DNA of 64,000 nt from Pseudomonadota bacterium. Lineage in GTDB: Bacteria > Pseudomonadota > Gammaproteobacteria > Xanthomonadales > Xanthomonadaceae. The notes beneath the pieces were generated by a model, which saw only the letters and a program-made list of their open reading frames with translations, was not told the DNA's origin and ran no database searches. The stretch spans positions 1 through 64,000 of the forward strand of contig JAFECB010000028.1 in the NCBI GenBank assembly GCA_018242365.1, given 5' to 3'. Of this stretch, positions 55,857-64,000 are shown one piece after another. Both the position numbers and the translations under genes were made by a program. Position 1 is the stretch's first letter, and the number at the start of each line of letters is the position of its first letter.

Positions 55857-56594
55857 ATGCGCATGGCAGACCGCACTCGGCTGCGGCGTGCGATCGTGGC
55901 CAGTGGCGTGTTCGTGGTGCTGCTGTGGCTGTGTTTCGGCCTCCAGCAGACCTTCGACTGGACTGGCCTCACGGTCACGCCGCACACCACGGAAGGCTTG
56001 GTCGGGCTGTTGACGGCACCGCTGCTGCACGGTTCGTTCGCGCACATCCTCGCCAACAGCGGTGCCTTGCTGATGCTCGGGACGCTGGCTGGCTTCGTCT
56101 ATCCGCATGCTTCGCTGCGGGCGCTGCCGTTGCTGTGGCTTGGCTCGGGATTGGGCGCGTGGCTGCTGGGCCAGCCGGAGTCGCACCATCTGGGCGCCAG
56201 CGGGATCAGCCATGGTCTGGGCTTTCTGGTGTTCACGCTGGGCCTGCTGCGCCGCGACCGCGCCTCGATCGCGGCCGGGATGATCGCGTTCTTCCTGTAC
56301 GGCGGGATGTTGATGACGATCTTCCCGCGCGAGGTGGGGGTGTCGTGGGAATCGCATCTGGGCGGTGCCTTGGCGGGCGTGCTCGCCGCTTTCCTGTTCC
56401 GAGCAAGCGATCCGATGCCGGAGCGGAAGAAATACAGTTGGGAACTCGAGGAAGAACTGGAGCGGCAGCAGGCACAGGCCGGGTTCGACACTTTCGAGAC
56501 CCGCGCACCCGATGATGTGCCGGTGATCTGGCAGCGTGATGTCGAGACTGAGCAACGCGGCACGGTGCTGCCGTTCAAGCGCCAGAGTGACTGA
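55857..56594 (+). CDS. Rhomboid-family intramembrane serine protease
   Basis: 245 residues from ATG 55857, or 243 from 55863 (MADRTRLRR). Six membrane helices in about 200 residues. Catalytic Ser in LGASGISHGL and His in WESHLGGALAG; HGSFAHILANSG supplies the HxxxxHxxxN of helix 2. It cleaves transmembrane substrates. The last 60 residues form a charged cytoplasmic tail. Confidence 0.93.
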   Translation: MRMADRTRLRRAIVASGVFVVLLWLCFGLQQTFDWTGLTVTPHTTEGLVGLLTAPLLHGSFAHILANSGALLMLGTLAGFVYPHASLRALPLLWLGSGLGAWLLGQPESHHLGASGISHGLGFLVFTLGLLRRDRASIAAGMIAFFLYGGMLMTIFPREVGVSWESHLGGALAGVLAAFLFRASDPMPERKKYSWELEEELERQQAQAGFDTFETRAPDDVPVIWQRDVETEQRGTVLPFKRQSD

Positions 56595-56698
56595 ATCGCG
56601 GTTGTGCTTGCGTTGCGAGTGCGACGCGTATGCTGGCGACCCTTGCCCGGCGCCGTGCGCGGCATACCGGCGTTGCATCGACTTGCCTGCATCCGATC

Positions 56699-57721
56699 AT
56701 GATTCGCAATCTCCTGCTCGCCCTTTTGGCCACCTTGCTCGCCGGCTGCGCGTCGACGCCGCCTACGCCTGCGGTTGCCACCTCGCCAGCCACCATCGCT
56801 ACACCGGCATTGCCTCCCCTGCGGATCGGGTTGGCGCTGGGCGGTGGCGCGGCCAAGGGCTTCGCCCATATCGGCGTGATCAAGATGCTGGAAGCCAATG
56901 GCATCAAGCCGGTGATCGTCACCGGCACCAGTGCCGGCAGCGTGGTCGGCGCGCTGTACGCCAGCGGCATGGATGCCTACGCGCTGCAGGAGCGCGCGGT
57001 GGCGCTGGATGAAGCGCAGATCCGTGATGTCAGCCTGTTTTCCGGCGGCCTGATCAAGGGGCAGAAGCTGGAGGATTACGTCAATGCGCAGGTCGGTAAT
57101 CGTCCGATCGAGCGCCTGCCGATCCCGTTCGCGGCGGTGGCCACGCGTCTGGAAGACGGCCAGCCGACCGTGTTCCGGCGCGGCAATGTCGGCCAGGCGG
57201 TGCGCGCGTCCAGCGCGGTACCCGGCGTGTTCGAGCCGGTGACCATCGGCCGCTGGCATTACGTCGATGGTGGCGTGGTCAGCCCGGTGCCGGTGGATGC
57301 CGCGCGGGAACTGGGTGCGGATTTCGTGATCGCGGTCGATATCGGCAGCAAGGCCACCAGCGGCGATGCCAGCCCCTCCAATCTGCTCGGCAACGTCAAC
57401 CAGAGCATTCGCATCATGGGCCAGCGGCTGGCCGCGGCAGAGCTCAAGCGTGCCGACGTGGTGATCCGACCGGCGGTGAACGACATCGGGCCCGCTGATT
57501 TCAGCCAGAAACAGCGCGCCATCCTCGAAGGCGAACGCGCATTGCAGGCGGCACTGCCGCAGATTCGTGATCGGCTTGCCGCAGTGCTGACTGCGCGCGC
57601 GCAACGGGCGCGTGCGGCAGCGCAGGCGCAACAGGCCAGTGCGGCGACCACGGTCGCCGAATGCACGCCGCACCGAAGCTGGACGACGTTCTGGCGCAGT
57701 GTCTGCAGCAAGACCGAGTAA
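56699..57721 (+). CDS. Patatin-like phospholipase, lipoprotein
   Basis: 340 residues from ATG 56699. Lipobox LLAGCAS at residues 13-19, then an Ala/Pro/Thr linker and a patatin domain: LGGGAAKGFAHIGVIKML oxyanion loop, nucleophile VTGTSAGSVVGAL, catalytic Asp in YVDGGVVSPVPV. Envelope-located acylhydrolase. The end is Ala/Gln-rich, then basic. The second patatin gene of the window, more canonical in its nucleophile elbow than that at 36376. Confidence 0.93.
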   Translation: MIRNLLLALLATLLAGCASTPPTPAVATSPATIATPALPPLRIGLALGGGAAKGFAHIGVIKMLEANGIKPVIVTGTSAGSVVGALYASGMDAYALQERAVALDEAQIRDVSLFSGGLIKGQKLEDYVNAQVGNRPIERLPIPFAAVATRLEDGQPTVFRRGNVGQAVRASSAVPGVFEPVTIGRWHYVDGGVVSPVPVDAARELGADFVIAVDIGSKATSGDASPSNLLGNVNQSIRIMGQRLAAAELKRADVVIRPAVNDIGPADFSQKQRAILEGERALQAALPQIRDRLAAVLTARAQRARAAAQAQQASAATTVAECTPHRSWTTFWRSVCSKTE

Positions 57722-57765
57722 ATCCCACGCGATGCGACCGCATCACGCCTGCGGATAACCTTGTT

Positions 57766-58206
57766 TCAGGGACGTGGCGACGCTCCGACGCCATGGCCGT
57801 AGACCAGGGTTCCGCCCAGAAAGCCGGTGGCCAGCACCGCCAGCAGGCCGGCACCGCTCAAGGCCAAGGCAGCCGCCCCCGGCGCAACCAGGGAAAACTG
57901 GTGCAGCTGGATACCCTGCACCCGCAGCAACAGGCTGCCGGCATAAAGGCACCAGCTGACCAGCGCCAGCGCCATGTGCAGGTTGGCGATACGCAGTGCC
58001 GGGTGGCCATCCGGCAACTTGAGCAGTTCGACGAATCCGGCGGCAGCAGCAATCAGGCCCGTGGCGCAACCCACCAGCATCAGCAAGGCGGCAAATGTCT
58101 GCAGCAGCGATGGGGGCCAGACCAAGGCCGCGCCATCCAGCACTGTCGCCATCAGCCACGCCGCAATCGGGAAGTGCACCAGCATGGGATGGAGCGGATG
58201 TTTCAT
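57766..58206 (-). CDS. DUF2231 membrane protein
   Basis: 146 residues with four membrane helices. The opening MKHPLHPMLVHFPIAAWLM is the signature of DUF2231, with conserved His residues at helix 1 that may bind a metal or haem. Last gene of the folE2-sigma operon; it starts 58 bp after the stop of the upstream membrane protein. Confidence 0.92.
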   Translation of the reverse strand: MKHPLHPMLVHFPIAAWLMATVLDGAALVWPPSLLQTFAALLMLVGCATGLIAAAAGFVELLKLPDGHPALRIANLHMALALVSWCLYAGSLLLRVQGIQLHQFSLVAPGAAALALSGAGLLAVLATGFLGGTLVYGHGVGASPRP

Positions 58207-58264
58207 CAGCTGGGTGTCCAGAGCGTTGCCATGGGAATGCTACCGCTGGCACGGCGACCCATGT

Positions 58265-58609
58265 TCAGTGCATCACCACGGCGGCAATCAACAGCAATGC
58301 ACCGGTGATGGCGAAGCTGGCATGGGTCAACACCACGCGCTTCATCGCCACCCGCTTGCCGTAGTGCATCGAGGCCAGGTAGAAGCCGAAACCAGCGGTC
58401 ACCAGGAACACGCACAGCGCAATGATCGGCAACTTGCCGAGGTTATCCATCAGGATGGCCGTGGCCAGCAACAGGATGCCGGTGGCACCCAACATTGCAT
58501 GCAGCAGCGACACCGCCCATGGCGCCAATTTGCCACGCAGCACGAACGAGGCCAGCACCAGGCCACCGCAGGCACCCACCAGGAACACGATCAATGCATA
58601 CAACAACAT
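58265..58609 (-). CDS. Four-helix membrane protein of unknown function
   Basis: 114 residues, almost entirely four hydrophobic helices, with short basic loops (HYGKRVAMKR). No recognised motif. It lies between an ECF sigma gene and the DUF2231 gene and could be part of the sigma-controlled output. Confidence 0.8.
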   Translation of the reverse strand: MLLYALIVFLVGACGGLVLASFVLRGKLAPWAVSLLHAMLGATGILLLATAILMDNLGKLPIIALCVFLVTAGFGFYLASMHYGKRVAMKRVVLTHASFAITGALLLIAAVVMH

Positions 58610-58643
58610 GGCCCCCTCCTTTGTCGAGTGTGTTGAAACGAAA

Positions 58644-59348
58644 TCAATTGCCGGGCATCGCCTCGATCCGCGCCATCACTGCCTCTGTGACCCGGGCGCA
58701 GCGCGCACCCATGAACTCGAACACGCCGCCACGTGCGCCGCTGACCTTGTCTTCCAACGCAGCGCGCAACTGCTTGCGGGCGCGGTGCAGGCGGGTCTTC
58801 ACGGTTTCCTCGCGCAACTCGAGTGCGGTTGCGGTTTCCTCGACCGAACAGCCCTCGACATCGCGCAACAGGTAGACCAGCCGGAAGCCTTCCGGCAGCG
58901 CGTCGATCGCGCCTTCCAGCCAGCGCCGCAGCTGCGCGGTTTCGGCCATGCGGAACGGGTCTTCGCCCGTGCTCTCGGTGCCGGGAAACGGCACCACGTT
59001 GCCGGCATCCATCACGGTCTCCATCACCTCGATCTCCACGGTCTCGCGCTTGCGGCGCAAGCGACCATAGGCTTCGTTGAGCGCAATCCGGGTCAACCAG
59101 GTCGCCAGTGAGGCCTCGCCACGAAAATTGCCGATTTTCTGATACGCATGCAGGTAGGCCTCCTGCACAACATCCTCGGCTTCGGCTTCGTCGCGGATCA
59201 CGCCGCGCACCACCCGGAACAGGCGCTGGTTGCAGCGCTGGGTGATCTGTCGGAACGCCTCGCGTTCACCGGCGCGCACGCAGGCCACCAGCTGTGCATC
59301 GTCCATTGCGGCGTAATCACGTGCGGTGGTCGTTGCTGACGAAATCAT
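58644..59348 (-). CDS. ECF RNA polymerase sigma factor
   Basis: 234 residues. Region 2 (AEDVVQEAYLHAYQKIGNFRGEASLATWLTRIALN) and region 4 (GCSVEETATALELREETVKTRLHRARKQLRAAL) are complete. A further C-terminal extension of about 35 residues ends FEFMGARCARVTEAVMARIEAMPGN, with a Cys and nothing resembling SnoaL. No anti-sigma gene is adjacent, so this extension may itself regulate activity. Starts 18 bp after the second GTP cyclohydrolase gene. Confidence 0.93.
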   Translation of the reverse strand: MISSATTTARDYAAMDDAQLVACVRAGEREAFRQITQRCNQRLFRVVRGVIRDEAEAEDVVQEAYLHAYQKIGNFRGEASLATWLTRIALNEAYGRLRRKRETVEIEVMETVMDAGNVVPFPGTESTGEDPFRMAETAQLRRWLEGAIDALPEGFRLVYLLRDVEGCSVEETATALELREETVKTRLHRARKQLRAALEDKVSGARGGVFEFMGARCARVTEAVMARIEAMPGN

Positions 59349-59366
59349 GGCGCTGCCTCCCCCTGT

Positions 59367-60002
59367 TCAATCCATCAACATTTTCAGGACTTCGCTGCGA
59401 TAAGGCTCGTTCGCGCAGTCACCCAGCAGCCGTCGCGTCACCATGCTGGTGCCGTGGGTGTGTACGCCGCGTGTGGTCATGCAGCCGTGGCTGGCGCGGA
59501 TCACCACCGCCACCCCGCGCGCCTGCAATTCATGCTGCAGGGTGTCGGCGATTTCCGCGGTCAACCGCTCCTGGATCTGCAGTCGACGTGAATATGCATC
59601 GACCAGCCGCGCCAGTTTGGAAATGCCGACGACATCCTTGCCCGGCAGATAGGCCACATGCGCCACGCCCTGAATTGCCGCCATGTGATGCTCGCACACC
59701 GACTGCACCGGGATGTCGCGCAGGATCACCAGATCGTCATAGCCCGAGGTCGCAAAACGACGACCAAGAATCCTGCCGGGGTCGCGCTGATAACCGCCGA
59801 ACCATTCTTCATACGCCTTCACCACCCGCGCCGGGGTATCGAGCAAGCCTTCGCGTGCCGGATCGTCACCGGCCCAGCGAATCAGGGTGCGCACCGCCGC
59901 TTCGGCCTGGGCGCGACTGGGACGCAGCTCGTCCGCAGCGTCCAGGGTCTGTGCGACATCACGGGAAATCGGGGTCACGGCATGGGCGGCGTGTTCGAGC
60001 AT
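59367..60002 (-). CDS. folE: GTP cyclohydrolase I, copy 2
   Basis: 211 residues. Same family as the gene at 14986, with near-identical blocks ([15 protein letters not shown]), Zn ligands in CEHHMAAI and [11 protein letters not shown], and [22 protein letters not shown] longer N-terminus ([19 protein letters not shown]) differs. It heads the operon with the ECF sigma gene and is divergent from a Rieske-FAD oxidoreductase, so it is likely induced by stress or by a need for pterin cofactor. Confidence 0.95.
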   Translation of the reverse strand: MLEHAAHAVTPISRDVAQTLDAADELRPSRAQAEAAVRTLIRWAGDDPAREGLLDTPARVVKAYEEWFGGYQRDPGRILGRRFATSGYDDLVILRDIPVQSVCEHHMAAIQGVAHVAYLPGKDVVGISKLARLVDAYSRRLQIQERLTAEIADTLQHELQARGVAVVIRASHGCMTTRGVHTHGTSMVTRRLLGDCANEPYRSEVLKMLMD

Positions 60003-60150
60003 TGCGGCGTCCTTTTCGACCAGTTTTCAAGGCTGATGACGTGGCGGCGGAAAAGGTTCCCGCATTGCGAACGGGAACCGATTTCACGCGGCCTGCATCC
60101 AAGTTGCGTGCATCCTGCATTCCATCGGCAAACTCTCGGGAGGGATCGAC

Positions 60151-61665
60151 ATGTCCGGAACCACCACACCCAGCGGCATCGATTTCACCCAAGGCATTGC
60201 CTTGGCCGACATCCCCGACACCGGCGTGGTCAGTGGCCATGTCGGTGACGATGCCGTGTTGCTCGCACGCGTCGACGGCCAGTTGCACGCGGTATCCGGC
60301 AGCTGCACCCACTATGGCGGGCCGCTGGGCGAAGGCCTGCGGGTGGGCGATGAAATCCGCTGTCCCTGGCACCACGCCTGTTTCAGCCTGCGCACCGGGC
60401 AGGCGCTGAAAGCCCCGGCGTTCGCGCCGCTGGCGTGCTGGACGGTGGAGATCGAAGGTGACAGAGCCTACGTCCGAAAGGCCGCCGATGGTATTGCGGC
60501 GGCGACCACAGCAACCAATCAAACCTTGCCCGAACGCGTCGTCCTGATCGGCGGTGGCGCGGCCGCGTTTGCCTGCGCCCAGCGCCTGCGCGAACGCGGC
60601 TTCGATGGCACCATCACCATGCTGAGTGCCGATGCCGATCCGCCCTGTGATCGGCCCAACCTGTCCAAGGACTACCTCGCCGGCACCGCCGCCGAGGAAT
60701 GGATTCCGCTGCAGTCTCCGGAGTTCTATGGCGACAACCGGATCGACTTGCATCTGGATTGCGAAGTGACGGCCATCGATCCGGCTGCACGGCAGGTCAC
60801 CACCGCCCGCGGTGAGAGCTTCGGTTACGACGCGTTGGTGCTGGCCACCGGTGCCGAACCCAACCACCTGCCACTGCCGGGCTTCGATCTGCCCAATGTC
60901 TACGCATTGCGTTCGCAGGCCGATTCGCGTGCGCTGCTTGCGGGGATTGAACACGCCAAGTCGGTAGCCATCGTCGGTGCCGGTTTCATCGGGCTGGAAG
61001 CGGCTGGCGCGTTGCGTTCGCGTGGTCTTGAGGTGCATGTCATCGCGCCAGAAGCTTTGCCGCTGGCGCGGATCGTCGGTGATGAGCTCGCATCCGACCT
61101 GCTGAAACGGCATCGGGAGCAGGGCGTGCATTTCCACTTGGAAGCGCAAACCCGCTCGTTCGATGGCACGACGCTGCTGCTGGCCAATGGCGACACGATC
61201 AACACCGATGCATTGCTGGTCGGCGTTGGCGTCAAGCCGCGCATCGCGCTGGCGCTGGCCTCAGGCCTTGCGATGGACAACGGCATCCTGGTCGATCCGT
61301 TCCTGCGCACCTCGGCTGATGGCATCTACGCCGCTGGCGACGTCGCCAGCTATCCGCACGGCGACGGCCGCGCGCGGGTCGAGCACTGGGTCCACGCCGA
61401 ACGGATGGGCCAGTGCGTGGCCGACAACCTGCTGGGCGACGCGCGCGCCTTCGACGATCCGCCGTTCTTCTGGACCCACCATTACGGCACCGATCTGCGC
61501 TATCTCGGCCATGGCCGCGGCTGGAATTCGATTGAAATGGACGGCACGCCAGCCGACAACGACTGCCTCGCCCGCTATTACCGCGACGGCGCGCTGATCG
61601 CCGCCGCCGCAATCGGGCGTGATCGGGAACTGCTGGAATTGCAGGCCAGCCTTCAAACCTCGTAG
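60151..61665 (+). CDS. Rieske domain-FAD oxidoreductase fusion (AIFM3-like)
   Basis: 504 residues. N-terminal Rieske [2Fe-2S] domain (about 10-110) with CTHYGG (Cys52, His54) and CPWHHACF (Cys71, His74), then an FAD/NADH reductase with VVLIGGGAAAFACAQRL, VLATGAEPN, VAIVGAGFIGLEAAGALR (NADH site) and ADGIYAAGDVA. The order ferredoxin-like domain plus reductase suggests self-contained electron transfer to an unknown acceptor. Its stop codon TAG lies in the head of a REP repeat. Confidence 0.92.
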   Translation: MSGTTTPSGIDFTQGIALADIPDTGVVSGHVGDDAVLLARVDGQLHAVSGSCTHYGGPLGEGLRVGDEIRCPWHHACFSLRTGQALKAPAFAPLACWTVEIEGDRAYVRKAADGIAAATTATNQTLPERVVLIGGGAAAFACAQRLRERGFDGTITMLSADADPPCDRPNLSKDYLAGTAAEEWIPLQSPEFYGDNRIDLHLDCEVTAIDPAARQVTTARGESFGYDALVLATGAEPNHLPLPGFDLPNVYALRSQADSRALLAGIEHAKSVAIVGAGFIGLEAAGALRSRGLEVHVIAPEALPLARIVGDELASDLLKRHREQGVHFHLEAQTRSFDGTTLLLANGDTINTDALLVGVGVKPRIALALASGLAMDNGILVDPFLRTSADGIYAAGDVASYPHGDGRARVEHWVHAERMGQCVADNLLGDARAFDDPPFFWTHHYGTDLRYLGHGRGWNSIEMDGTPADNDCLARYYRDGALIAAAAIGRDRELLELQASLQTS

Positions 61666-62176
61666 GCGCACCACAGGGGCGCGACCAGGCCCGATCACCC
61701 ATCGCGCCCCTCGGCATGTGGCCTCGGTGCGCTCCCACGAATCAGCCAGTCGGCAATTCCAGCGCCTGCACTGTTCGCCGCGGATTGACGCGGACGCACA
61801 CGGATCGATTATTCGAAATGACATGCTTGGCACGCGCCACCGAGGCGTGATCAATCAGATCATGTGGGAGCGCACCACAGGGGCGCGACCAGGCCCGATC
61901 ACCCGTCGCGCCCCTCGGCATGTGGCCTCGGTGCGCTCCCACGAATCAGCCAGTCGGCAATTCCAGCGCCTGCGCTGTTCGCCGCGGATTGACGCGGACG
62001 CACACGGATCGATTGTTCGAAATGACATGCTTGGCACGCGCCACCGAGGCGTGATCAATCAGGTCATGTAGGAGCGCAACACAGGGGCGCGACCAAGCCC
62101 GACCACCCATCGCGCCCCTCGGCATGTGGCCTCGGTGCGCTCCCACGAATCAGCCAGTCGGCAATTCCAGCGCCTG
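61662..62176. repeat. Three-fold 204-bp tandem repeat made of a REP hairpin and lrp 3' DNA
   Basis: GTGCGCTCCCACGAATCAGC and what follows recur at 61727, 61931 and 62135, exactly 204 bp apart. Each full unit contains a REP hairpin (head GTAGGAGCGCACCACAGGGG, at 61662, 61864 and 62068), the last 10 codons of the lrp gene with its stop (minus strand, ALELPTG-stop), and a linker with GACGCGGACGCACACGGATC. Units differ by only a few bases. In the first unit the REP head lacks two bases. Confidence 0.93.
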
Positions 62177-62662
62177 CGCCCGCTTCACCGTGCGCAGCAC
62201 GAAACTGGAATTGACGTCGGCCACCTCGGCCTGCGCCAGCAATTTGTCGAGCAGGAAGCGCGAGAAGTGCTCCAATCCTGCGACGATGACGTGCAACAGA
62301 TAGTCCATGTCGCCGGTCAGGGCATGGCAGGCAACCACCTCCGGCCAGGCATTGACCTGCTCTGCGAAGATGGCGATTCGCTCGGCATCGTGGCTTTTCA
62401 GTTGCACCCGCACGAAGGCCTGCAGACCCAGACCCAGCCGCTCCGGATCGACCTCGGCGCGGTAGCCGACGATCACGCCCTCGCGCTCCAGCCGCTGCAC
62501 CCGGCGCAGGCAGGCGGAGGGTGACAGGTGCACGCGGTCGGCCAGTTCGGCATTGGTCTGACGCCCGGCACGCTGCAGCTCGGCCAGCAGCAACAGGTCG
62601 ATACGATCCAGCTCGGATGCGCTCACTTGTTCCGCCTTGATGATATTCAACGCACGAATCAT
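62150..62662 (-). CDS. Lrp/AsnC-family transcriptional regulator
   Basis: 170 residues from ATG 62662 (MIRALNIIKAEQVSASELDRIDL). HTH AGRQTNAELADRVHLSPSACLRRVQRLEREGVI, then a RAM ligand-binding domain (LQAFVRVQLKSHD, CHALTGDMDYLLHVIV). Length is typical. Divergent from phenylalanine hydroxylase with 90 bp between, so an aromatic amino acid could be its effector. Its 3' end is duplicated in the adjacent tandem repeats. Confidence 0.95.
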   Translation of the reverse strand: MIRALNIIKAEQVSASELDRIDLLLLAELQRAGRQTNAELADRVHLSPSACLRRVQRLEREGVIVGYRAEVDPERLGLGLQAFVRVQLKSHDAERIAIFAEQVNAWPEVVACHALTGDMDYLLHVIVAGLEHFSRFLLDKLLAQAEVADVNSSFVLRTVKRAQALELPTG

Positions 62663-62752
62663 GCGCCACAATCGGAATTTCAAGCAACAACGCAGACATC
62701 TTGCGCTGCCACCCGCCTATGCTGGGCGCAGCCTCTTGCCTGCGAGTCGCAC

Positions 62753-63643
62753 ATGAACGCCCTGCCCAGCCGCCTCGAAAACATCCAGACCGATCGTGGT
62801 TCGATCCCGGTCTACGCCACCGGCACCGTGGAGCAACCCTGGGACAGCTACAGCGATACCGATCACGATGTCTGGCGCTATCTGTATCTGCGCCAGCAGG
62901 GCATCCTGCAGGGACGTGCCTGCGATGCCTTCCTGCACGCGCAGGACAGCATGCGCATGAGCCCGGACCGGATCCCGAAATTCTCCGATCTGAACAAGGT
63001 GCTGGGCGAGGCCACCGGCTGGCAGATCGTCGGCGTCGAGGGCTTGTTGCCGGAGCTGGATTTCTTCACCCATCTGGCCAACCGGCGCTTCCCGGTCAGC
63101 TGGTGGATCCGGCGTCCGGATCAGATCGATTACATCGCCGAGCCTGACCTGTTCCATGACCTGTTCGGTCATGTGCCGTTGTTGATGGATCCGTACTTCG
63201 CCAATTATCTGGAAGCCTATGGCAAGGGTGGCGTGCGGGCGCACGGCTTCGGCCCCGAGCCCTTGATGCAGCTGGCGCGGCTGTACTGGTACACGGTCGA
63301 ATTCGGCCTGATCCGGCAGCCCGATGGCCTGCGCATCTATGGTGCCGGTATCGTCAGCAGCAAGGGCGAATCCATCCACTGCCTGGAAAGCGCAGCACCG
63401 AACCGGCTGGGCTTCGACCTCGAACGGGTGATGCGCACGCGTTACCGCATCGACAGCTACCAGAAGACCTATTTCGTGATCGACAGCTTCGAGCAGTTGA
63501 TCGATGCCACCCTTCCCGACTTCGCGCCGATCTACGCCCGCCTCGCCGGCCAGGACACCATTCCCGCCGGGACGGTACAAGACACCGATGCCGTGCTCCA
63601 GCGCGGTAACGGCGAAGGCTGGAGCAGCGAAGGCGACGTGTAA
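62753..63643 (+). CDS. phhA: Phenylalanine 4-monooxygenase
   Basis: 296 residues from ATG 62753. Iron ligands are the two His in FHDLFGHVPLL and Glu in WYTVEFGLI; IYGAGIVSSKGESIHCL is the pterin-side loop. It hydroxylates phenylalanine to tyrosine using tetrahydropterin and O2. No PhhB (carbinolamine dehydratase) gene is next to it. A short inverted repeat (ACCGTATTTACGGT) follows its stop and may help termination. Confidence 0.96.
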   Translation: MNALPSRLENIQTDRGSIPVYATGTVEQPWDSYSDTDHDVWRYLYLRQQGILQGRACDAFLHAQDSMRMSPDRIPKFSDLNKVLGEATGWQIVGVEGLLPELDFFTHLANRRFPVSWWIRRPDQIDYIAEPDLFHDLFGHVPLLMDPYFANYLEAYGKGGVRAHGFGPEPLMQLARLYWYTVEFGLIRQPDGLRIYGAGIVSSKGESIHCLESAAPNRLGFDLERVMRTRYRIDSYQKTYFVIDSFEQLIDATLPDFAPIYARLAGQDTIPAGTVQDTDAVLQRGNGEGWSSEGDV

Positions 63644-63792
63644 ACCGTATTTACGGTGTTATCACCCGCAGAAAACGTCACGGCCTGCCGCAATCCTTGT
63701 CGGCATTGTGCGAATACCGCTGGCCATGTCGCTGGTTCGTCCACGGCCCGTACTTTGGGCCACAATAGCCGCGCCATGACAAGGGGGAAGCC

Positions 63793-64000
63793 ATGACGAG
63801 CAACGGGGCCATTGCGCTCACGCGTTTCCTGATCGAAGAACAGCGCGCCGGTCACATCAATGCCGAACTGCGCCTGCTGGTCGAGGTGGTCGCACGCGCC
63901 TGCAAGCAGATTTCCGTCGCCGTCGGCAAGGGCGCGCTGGGCGGCGTGCTCGGCGATGCCGGCAGCGCGGGCGAGGCCAGCATCAATGTGCAGGGCGAGG
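63793..64000 (+). CDS. fbp: Class 1 fructose-1,6-bisphosphatase, N-terminal part
   Basis: 69 codons before the right edge. [20 protein letters not shown] and the following [38 protein letters not shown]... INVQGE are the typical start of class 1 Fbp, a gluconeogenic enzyme that removes phosphate from fructose-1,6-bisphosphate. AGGGGGAAG stands just before the ATG. Confidence 0.9.
   Translation, partial: MTSNGAIALTRFLIEEQRAGHINAELRLLVEVVARACKQISVAVGKGALGGVLGDAGSAGEASINVQGE

Noticed and set aside
61662..62176. CRISPR array
   Set aside because: The repeats are 204 bp long without spacers of regular size and include a REP hairpin and coding sequence.

Overview
The window is high-GC chromosomal DNA from a gammaproteobacterium, most likely of the Lysobacteraceae/Xanthomonadaceae (Lysobacter, Thermomonas or Pseudoxanthomonas-like). 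I infer this from the gene order lptM-dapF-DUF484-xerC with hslVU next to it, the algR-hemC pair, secreted M4, M61 and S9 peptidases, an I78-type inhibitor lipoprotein, DUF2239 and TIGR03032 proteins, and GTAG-headed palindromic REP repeats. There are no rRNA or tRNA genes, CRISPR arrays, transposases or phage genes. Nearly all of it is coding, mostly in short operons.

Layout. 0-9 kb (minus strand): a giant repeat-rich autotransporter-like adhesin running off the left edge, two tandem paralogous thermolysin-family (M4) zinc proteases, and a translationally coupled trio (TIGR03032 protein, EF-hand protein, unknown). 9-25 kb (plus strand): cytochrome c, VIT-family transporter, RmuC, an EthD-like protein, an AidB-like acyl-CoA dehydrogenase, GTP cyclohydrolase I, a DUF2239 protein, M61 aminopeptidase, an orphan ParA, SixA, a phospholipase D lipoprotein, a thioesterase, a PlsC-like acyltransferase, an AT-richer small membrane gene between short direct repeats, and a PEBP protein. 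25-31.4 kb (minus): DUF454, lptM, dapF, DUF484, xerC, hslV and hslU, interrupted by a plus-strand GT2 glycosyltransferase. 31.4-42.3 kb: two S9 oligopeptidases, a patatin lipase coupled to a WYL regulator, hemC, algR, an esterase and a COG4705 membrane protein.

42.5-48.8 kb is the most interesting part. It holds a two-component system whose kinase has lost its ATP-binding motifs, then an AraC-type regulator divergent from a complete bufferin-type RiPP locus: a Cys-rich precursor, an MNIO (DUF692) maturase, a DUF2063 partner and DoxX. A strong hairpin separates the precursor from the maturase. 48.8-57.7 kb: queF, zapE, a hydrolase and an RlmI-like methyltransferase in one operon, then terC behind a clear yybP-ykoY manganese riboswitch, a beta-helix lipoprotein, a rhomboid protease and a patatin lipoprotein. 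57.7-64 kb: a second GTP cyclohydrolase I in an operon with an ECF sigma factor and two membrane proteins, a divergent Rieske-FAD oxidoreductase, three 204-bp tandem repeats that carry copies of the 3' end of the neighbouring lrp gene, lrp itself, divergent phenylalanine hydroxylase, and the start of fructose-1,6-bisphosphatase at the right edge.

Functional links I infer: the two GTP cyclohydrolases can feed pterin synthesis, and phenylalanine hydroxylase is a pterin consumer; the Lrp regulator beside phhA probably controls it; the bufferin locus would handle periplasmic copper or a similar metal, and TerC manganese.
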